From NCBI GenBank assembly GCA_034439915.1, contig JAWXBI010000056.1:1-8846 (forward strand): a stretch of 8,846 nucleotides of DNA. Direction: 5' to 3'. The notes below the pieces were generated by a model. It was not told the origin of the DNA. It saw only the letters and a program-made list of their open reading frames with translations, and searched no databases. Made by a program: the position numbers and the translations under genes. Origin of the DNA: JADJLQ01 sp034439915 (GTDB lineage Bacteria; Bacteroidota; Bacteroidia; Chitinophagales; Saprospiraceae). Shown here in pieces: positions 4,715-8,846 of the stretch (positions are counted from its first letter, which is position 1; each line of letters begins with the position of its first letter).

Positions 4715-7107
4715 TATTCCTTGACAAAAGCCCTGAACCTGGATTCCACAATAATCGGATTGGTATTGGCAATGATATTAATGGTGATTTCGGTCTCTCC
4801 TGTTTTTTCTTTACTGTGAAAAGTAGCCCTTATGGTTCCCCTTTCCCCTGGTTTGATCGGGCGGGATGTGTAATCCAGGTCAGTACACTCACAGGCAGTG
4901 GCAATTTCAATCAACAAGTCACCATCCCCGCTATTGACAAATCCAAAATCATGGATAGCATCATTTCCTTTTTGAACAACCCCAAAATCATGAAAAGGAT
5001 TATCCCATTTCAGTACCGGAGTTCCCTTCTTATGAATGGCCGGCACATTTTCCAGGCTGGCAGATCCACCATCTCCACCCTGTTTGTCCGGTGGTTTGAT
5101 CCCTTTGAATATTTCTTTTTTGATGGTAATGGTTTGAGGCCCTTCCAGTATCCTGAATTCGGTGCGACGGTTAAAACGATGTTCGTCGTCGGTGCACGTG
5201 ATGCCGTTTTTACACCGGTTTAATATTTTAGCTTCACCGAAACCAATCGCTTTAATTCTTGACGGATCGATTCCTTTGGCCGTAATCCAGTTTTTAGCCG
5301 AATTGGCCCTTCGTTGTGACAATCTTTTATTGTAGTCATCATTGCCCCGGGCATCCGTATGACTGGAAAGTTCGATGACCATTGTAGGGTATTCCTGCAG
5401 CAATCCCAACAAGGTACCCAGGTCTTGTTCGGCATCCTTTAAAATGGCTGCATCGTCGTATTCGTAATAAATATTGTTCAACCGAATGGGTTCATTCAAC
5501 GTAATGACCTCGGTGGTAGGCTCCGGGGGCATAGGTCGGAGTACAACTTCTCTTTTCATCGTACTCGACTCAAGAACGCCTACCGTATTGACTTCAAAAG
5601 TATCCGGATAATATCCGTTTTTGTTCACTACAAATTGATAGGCTTTATCCGCTTCCAGGTCAAATTGATAGGTATTTCCGTTATCGTTGGTCTTGCGTTC
5701 TTTTTCAAAACTGCTTTCTTCAACGAATTCATTGATTTTGACCAGACTGCCCGGAAGGACTTTTTTAGGCGTTTCAAATACAGTGACTATCAGATCAACC
5801 AAAATAGGTTGCAGGGAGAAAAAGAAAACATCATCACAACAGGTCTTGCTTTTTAGGCTGCGGGTACCCGGGCGATTGGACACCAAAAATCCAGTATTGC
5901 CATCCGGGTTTAGGGTGTAAAACATATCATCAACTGAAGTATTGAAATTGCGGCCCAGGTTGGTAGGAGCAGAAAATTCGGCGCCGTTCCATTCAGCGGA
6001 GAAGATATCGAACCCGCCCATTCCAGGTAAACCGTTGGAACTATAATAAAATCGTGTCTGTGTATAAAATGGACTGATTTCGTCTCCGGCTGTATTAAAT
6101 GCAGCTCCCATATTGACCAGATCACCCAGTGTTTCTCCGTCAAAATTGGCATAAAATAAATCGTATCCCCCTTTGGTTCCGGGCATATTGGAAGACATAA
6201 ACAAGACGTTGCGGTCAAACATTTTTCCAAATGCCGGATATTTGATCTGGAATTCACCAGTAGGTAATTTTATTTCGCGCGCCGGTATCCAGGATCCCCC
6301 ATCGCGGGATGATGCATACCATTTTGTTTCAGTTACTTCATTGCTCACCAGAACGGACCTGGTAAATACCATACTATTGCCATCGGAACTGAGCGCTACG
6401 TGACCGCTGTGGACGTTGGGCCGGTTGATGGCATCGGACAAAGCAGCCGGTTTGCCCCATTTCCCATCTTTGCCTTTTGTACTGGTATAAACCTTGCTGA
6501 AATAATCAGTATCCTTGCCATCCAGGACAATAGGCGCTTTCTTTTGGAAAGAAATGAAATATAAACTTCCATCCGCAGCCATCACCGGACTGGATTCCGT
6601 AAAGGTGGAATTGACCAGGGTCCCTACGTTGACTACTGCTATTCCTTTATTGGCATTAAAATTGGCCATTTTGGAAATGCCATCCAGTTCATTCTGCGCC
6701 AGGGTGATCAGGTTTTGATCTCGGCCTTCTGCGATATACTTACTGAACGCTTCAGTAGCTTCCCGGGTCTTACCATTCATTTTTAATACTTGCGCATAAT
6801 AATACGTAGCTTCTGCGGGCGGACGAACCCCTTTTAGGTTGGTAGTTAACAATCTGGACAATTGGGTTTCTGCACGGGCATAGTCCCTGAGGGTGAGATG
6901 TAATAATGCGATCTTATAGGCAATTTCCGGATCTCTTTTTTCTTTATAAACCTGTTCGTACCAATCCAGCGCATTATAATAATCACCACTTGCAAGTCTT
7001 TCATCCGCTGTCTGAAGTTTCATGGAAATCGGAATTTCCTTTAATGGCTGTGCCAAGGTCCAGTATCCTACACATAATAAGACTGAGGTAATCAAAGGTT
7101 TATACAT
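4714..7107 (-). CDS. PorE-like OmpA family protein with C-terminal DUF1573 domain
   Basis: This 797-aa exported protein is first in its operon. Domain order: signal peptide 1-19 (cut after TLA; no good lipobox); TPR-like helices about 32-145; PD40-type beta-propeller about 168-432, with blades marked by ESSPVMAADGSLYFIS, SGHVALSSDGNSMVF, PAFGKMFDRNVLFMSSN, GGYDLFYA, GGFDIFSAEW and DDVFFFSL; an Ig/carboxypeptidase-regulatory-like domain about 436-525; an OmpA C-terminal domain about 540-655; a Gly/Ser-rich linker; and DUF1573 about 700-797. In the OmpA domain, D585 (HTDARG) and R600 (LSQRRANS) sit at the positions that bind diaminopimelate in peptidoglycan, and C632/C638 could form a disulfide. 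The DUF1573 part shows FVNSGDGDLLIEIATACECT and PIKPGERGTI, with CECT in place of the usual CGCT. Up to the OmpA domain the order matches PorE, a type IX secretion component that touches peptidoglycan; the role here is inferred only. The ATG at 7107 begins the signal peptide. Confidence 0.9.
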   Translation of the reverse strand: MYKPLITSVLLCVGYWTLAQPLKEIPISMKLQTADERLASGDYYNALDWYEQVYKEKRDPEIAYKIALLHLTLRDYARAETQLSRLLTTNLKGVRPPAEATYYYAQVLKMNGKTREATEAFSKYIAEGRDQNLITLAQNELDGISKMANFNANKGIAVVNVGTLVNSTFTESSPVMAADGSLYFISFQKKAPIVLDGKDTDYFSKVYTSTKGKDGKWGKPAALSDAINRPNVHSGHVALSSDGNSMVFTRSVLVSNEVTETKWYASSRDGGSWIPAREIKLPTGEFQIKYPAFGKMFDRNVLFMSSNMPGTKGGYDLFYANFDGETLGDLVNMGAAFNTAGDEISPFYTQTRFYYSSNGLPGMGGFDIFSAEWNGAEFSAPTNLGRNFNTSVDDMFYTLNPDGNTGFLVSNRPGTRSLKSKTCCDDVFFFSLQPILVDLIVTVFETPKKVLPGSLVKINEFVEESSFEKERKTNDNGNTYQFDLEADKAYQFVVNKNGYYPDTFEVNTVGVLESSTMKREVVLRPMPPEPTTEVITLNEPIRLNNIYYEYDDAAILKDAEQDLGTLLGLLQEYPTMVIELSSHTDARGNDDYNKRLSQRRANSAKNWITAKGIDPSRIKAIGFGEAKILNRCKNGITCTDDEHRFNRRTEFRILEGPQTITIKKEIFKGIKPPDKQGGDGGSASLENVPAIHKKGTPVLKWDNPFHDFGVVQKGNDAIHDFGFVNSGDGDLLIEIATACECTDLDYTSRPIKPGERGTIRATFHSKEKTGETEITINIIANTNPIIVESRFRAFVKE

Positions 7108-7189
7108 AACTGGTAGTTGTGATCTATAAGTTAAAAATTGAATATAAAGATAGTGGAATTCTCTTTCCGTTGTTAGAGTCCTCTGGGGC

Positions 7190-7222
7190 TTGTGATAATC
7201 TTAACTCGAATAAATAAATTTG
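7190..7222 (+). promoter_or_regulatory. Bacteroidota-type promoter for the TIM-barrel operon
   Basis: TAAATTTG at 7215-7222 matches the TAnnTTTG -7 consensus exactly, and TTG at 7190-7192 lies 22 bp upstream as a -33 element. Transcription would begin near 7229, leaving a leader of about 20 nt before the ATG at 7251. This also argues against the upstream TTG at 7227 as the start codon. The promoter for the divergent OmpA-type gene must lie in the same 143-bp gap; a weak candidate on the minus strand is TATCTTTA at 7145-7152. Confidence 0.5.
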
Positions 7223-7250
7223 TATTTTGGTATTATTGTATCTCTTGTCC

Positions 7251-8177
7251 ATGCAACTTAAACGAAGGAAATTTTTAAAAAATTCTACTGCCATCCTGGC
7301 AACAGGAATTGCTTCTCCTTATTTTTTATCAAAAAATATACCACAACCTGAAATGATTATACCGGCCGATTTTAATTTTAAATTTTATGCTACCAATTGG
7401 GGTTATACCGGCGACCTGGAATCTTTTTGTATTAAAGCCAAAAAGGATGGATACCAGGGCATTGAAGTTTGGTCTCCACGCGATGCTATCTCCCGGGAAA
7501 ATCTCAAACGGTTAACTGATTTACACAAACTTGACCTGGGCCTTTTGATTGGTACCGGTGAAACCGATGCTAAATCCCATACCAGTTCATTTTTGGCGTA
7601 TGCTGATGAAGCAGTGAAACTAAAACCGGTATATATCAATTGCCATTCTGGTCGTGATTATTTTACCCTGGAGGAGAATAAGCCCATGCTCCGGCATACT
7701 TTTGAATTGGAGGCAAAGACGGGTATTCCTGTCTATCACGAAACCCATCGGGGGAGGTGTCTATATACTGCGCCATTGACGGCTCAATATCTCAAGACAT
7801 TTAATGCTCTCCGACTCACCCTGGACATTTCCCATTGGACGACAGTACATGAATCGATGATGGAAGGCCAGGACGAAGCCCTGGAGCTTGCGATTTCCAG
7901 GACCCACCACATCCATTCCAGGATAGGTCATGCCGAAGGGCCACAAGTTAACGACCCGCGTGCTCCGGAATGGGAAGCTGCTGTTCGAATGCATCTGGGA
8001 TGGTGGGACAGGGTAGTGCAAGCCCGAATCAAAGAAGGTAAAAAATCGCTGACCATATTAACTGAATTTGGCCCACCTCCTTATCTGCCGGCTACTCCAT
8101 TTACTCAAATGCCTTTAGCGGATCAATGGGCTATAAATGTATATATGATGCAACTCTTACGTAACCGTTGGCAATGA
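7251..8177 (+). CDS. Tat-exported sugar phosphate isomerase/epimerase-like TIM-barrel protein
   Basis: This 308-aa protein begins with a twin-arginine signal: K4-R-R-K-F-L-K10 followed by the hydrophobic NSTAILATGIASPYFL. It is therefore probably folded, with its metal bound, before export to the periplasm. The mature part is an AP-endonuclease-2-like TIM barrel: FKFYATNWGYTGDLESFCIKAK, GYQGIEVWSP (68-77), INCHSGRDYF (129-138), VYHETHRGR (161-169), LTLDISHW (189-196), HHIHSRIGHAEGPQV (219-233) and ILTEFGPPPY (269-278). E164, D192, H222 and E272 fall where this superfamily coordinates a divalent metal. The family isomerises or epimerises sugars or cleaves related compounds; the exact substrate cannot be told. 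The start at 7251 is chosen because the Tat motif begins there and a promoter ends just upstream; the frame is open to a TTG at 7227. Its stop overlaps the next gene by 4 bp (ATGA). Confidence 0.85.
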   Translation: MQLKRRKFLKNSTAILATGIASPYFLSKNIPQPEMIIPADFNFKFYATNWGYTGDLESFCIKAKKDGYQGIEVWSPRDAISRENLKRLTDLHKLDLGLLIGTGETDAKSHTSSFLAYADEAVKLKPVYINCHSGRDYFTLEENKPMLRHTFELEAKTGIPVYHETHRGRCLYTAPLTAQYLKTFNALRLTLDISHWTTVHESMMEGQDEALELAISRTHHIHSRIGHAEGPQVNDPRAPEWEAAVRMHLGWWDRVVQARIKEGKKSLTILTEFGPPPYLPATPFTQMPLADQWAINVYMMQLLRNRWQ

Positions 8178-8674
8178 TAGAAATCAAAGGCATATTGGAA
8201 AAATTTGAAAAGCAGGGAGAAAAATCAGGCTGGACTTACCTACGGATCCCGGCAGTAAAAGCAAGTGCCATCAGTAAAATCAAAACCATTTTCAGGGTAA
8301 AAGGATTTATTGATGATTGTCCCTTAAGTCAGATCGCCATTTTGCCGATGGGGGAGGGGGACTTTATCCTGCCGGTCAACCAGGAAATGCGAAAAGCAAT
8401 CAGGAAGTCAAAAGGAGCAGCCGTAGTACTCCGCCTTCAATATGATCCAAGTCTCATCAAACCTGATGACGATTTTCTGGAATGTCTGGCTGAATTTCCC
8501 GCATCCAAAACCTATTTTCTGAGCCTAACCCAGGGACATAAAAATTATTTCACCAAATGGTTGTCAACTGCTAAAACTGAACAGACTAAGTCTAATCGAA
8601 TTGCATTGGCCATTGATGCCCTTTCAAGGGGAATGGGATTTGGTGAAATGTTAAGGGAAAAAAAGGCTAATTAA
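8174..8674 (+). CDS. DUF1905 / YdeI-OmdA family protein
   Basis: This 166-aa soluble protein has no signal peptide. Residues about 2-92 match DUF1905: an N-terminal strand (IEIKGILEKF), GWTYLRIP (19-26), KIKTIFRVKGFIDDCPLSQIAILPMGEGDFILPVNQEMRKAI (35-76) and a closing strand AAVVLRLQYDP. Residues about 97-162 match the YdeI/OmpD-associated (OmdA) segment, with FLSLTQGHKNYFTKWLSTAKTEQTKSNRIALAIDALSRG (115-152), where the pattern of shared Lys/Trp/Ala-Lys/Arg-Ile residues is typical. No enzymatic role is established for the family; the OmpD link of the name is historical, and YdeI of Bacillus has been connected with peptide resistance. The ATG at 8174 overlaps the TGA of the TIM-barrel gene (ATGA), so the two are translationally coupled. 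The earlier TTG at 8168 is in frame but less likely. No clear terminator follows. Confidence 0.85.
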   Translation: MIEIKGILEKFEKQGEKSGWTYLRIPAVKASAISKIKTIFRVKGFIDDCPLSQIAILPMGEGDFILPVNQEMRKAIRKSKGAAVVLRLQYDPSLIKPDDDFLECLAEFPASKTYFLSLTQGHKNYFTKWLSTAKTEQTKSNRIALAIDALSRGMGFGEMLREKKAN

Positions 8675-8799
8675 TTTTTTATGCAGCAATTCATTTGGGG
8701 GATCTGAGGGCAAAATGATGATTAGATTTGGATATCAATCGGATTAATAAATAGGGCCTGCTGTTTAAGTTAATTTGGCAAGGTTATAAGTCCGAAGTA

Positions 8800-8846
8800 T
8801 TTAGGGGCTGAACAATAAGTGAATTAAATATTGGTTCGAGTCCCGA
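8800..8846. repeat. Candidate dispersed repeat (copy 2, cut by window edge)
   Basis: The last 47 bases resemble 3421-3465 in the same orientation: TTTAGG and GGCTGA, then ATA and GTG, then AAATATT and TTCGAGTCCCGA. The sequence stops at the base where the first copy enters its TTCCG hairpin loop, so the right half lies beyond the window. Confidence 0.55.

Noticed and set aside
7108..7250. TPP or other riboswitch controlling the pnuC operon
   Set aside because: The 143-bp divergent gap has no CTGAGA-type thiamine box motifs and is too short to hold a riboswitch plus two promoters comfortably.
8826..8846. T-arm of a tRNA gene (GGTTCGAGTCCCGA)
   Set aside because: The flanking bases do not form a five-pair T stem and no anticodon or acceptor arm is found upstream; the same string occurs at 3445-3465 in a hairpin repeat.

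Overview
The window looks like a chromosomal segment of a member of the Bacteroidota, probably of the Saprospiria or a related lineage. This is inferred from a DUF4837 lipoprotein, a TPR/beta-propeller/OmpA surface protein of the PorE type, promoter elements of the TAnnTTTG kind, few Shine-Dalgarno sequences, and a moderately AT-rich composition. Nothing in the sequence fixes the genus.

Layout: positions 1-524 hold six copies of a roughly 92-bp non-coding repeat, cut by the left edge of the window, and each nearly complete copy can fold into a hairpin. A secreted S1-type sulfatase (606-2132, +) follows. It runs convergently, with only 6 bp between, into a DUF4837 lipoprotein gene (2139-3212, -). 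A gene-free stretch of about 500 bp (3213-3710) holds a candidate promoter, two hairpins and what appears to be a dispersed repeat. The first part of that repeat reappears at the right edge of the window (about 8800-8846).

Next comes a minus-strand operon of three genes joined by one-base stop/start overlaps. It runs from a 797-aa PorE-like OmpA family protein with an additional C-terminal DUF1573 domain (4714-7107), through a small MmcQ/YjbR protein (4361-4714), to a PnuC-family vitamin/nucleoside transporter (3711-4361). Divergent from it is a two-gene plus-strand operon with a 4-bp overlap: a Tat-exported TIM-barrel protein of the sugar phosphate isomerase/epimerase superfamily (7251-8177) and a DUF1905/YdeI-OmdA family protein (8174-8674). 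A perfect TAnnTTTG promoter lies just before it.

How the genes might work together: the sulfatase and the TIM-barrel enzyme both suggest handling of carbohydrates, or sulfated carbohydrates, outside the cytoplasm. The OmpA-type protein and the lipoprotein belong to the cell envelope. No complete polysaccharide utilisation locus (no SusC/SusD pair, no sulfatase-maturating enzyme) is present, so this is a mosaic of small housekeeping and envelope transcription units rather than one pathway. The most unusual items are the OmpA-DUF1573 fusion in a translationally coupled operon, the hairpin repeat array, and the second repeat family near 3421-3530 and 8800-8846.
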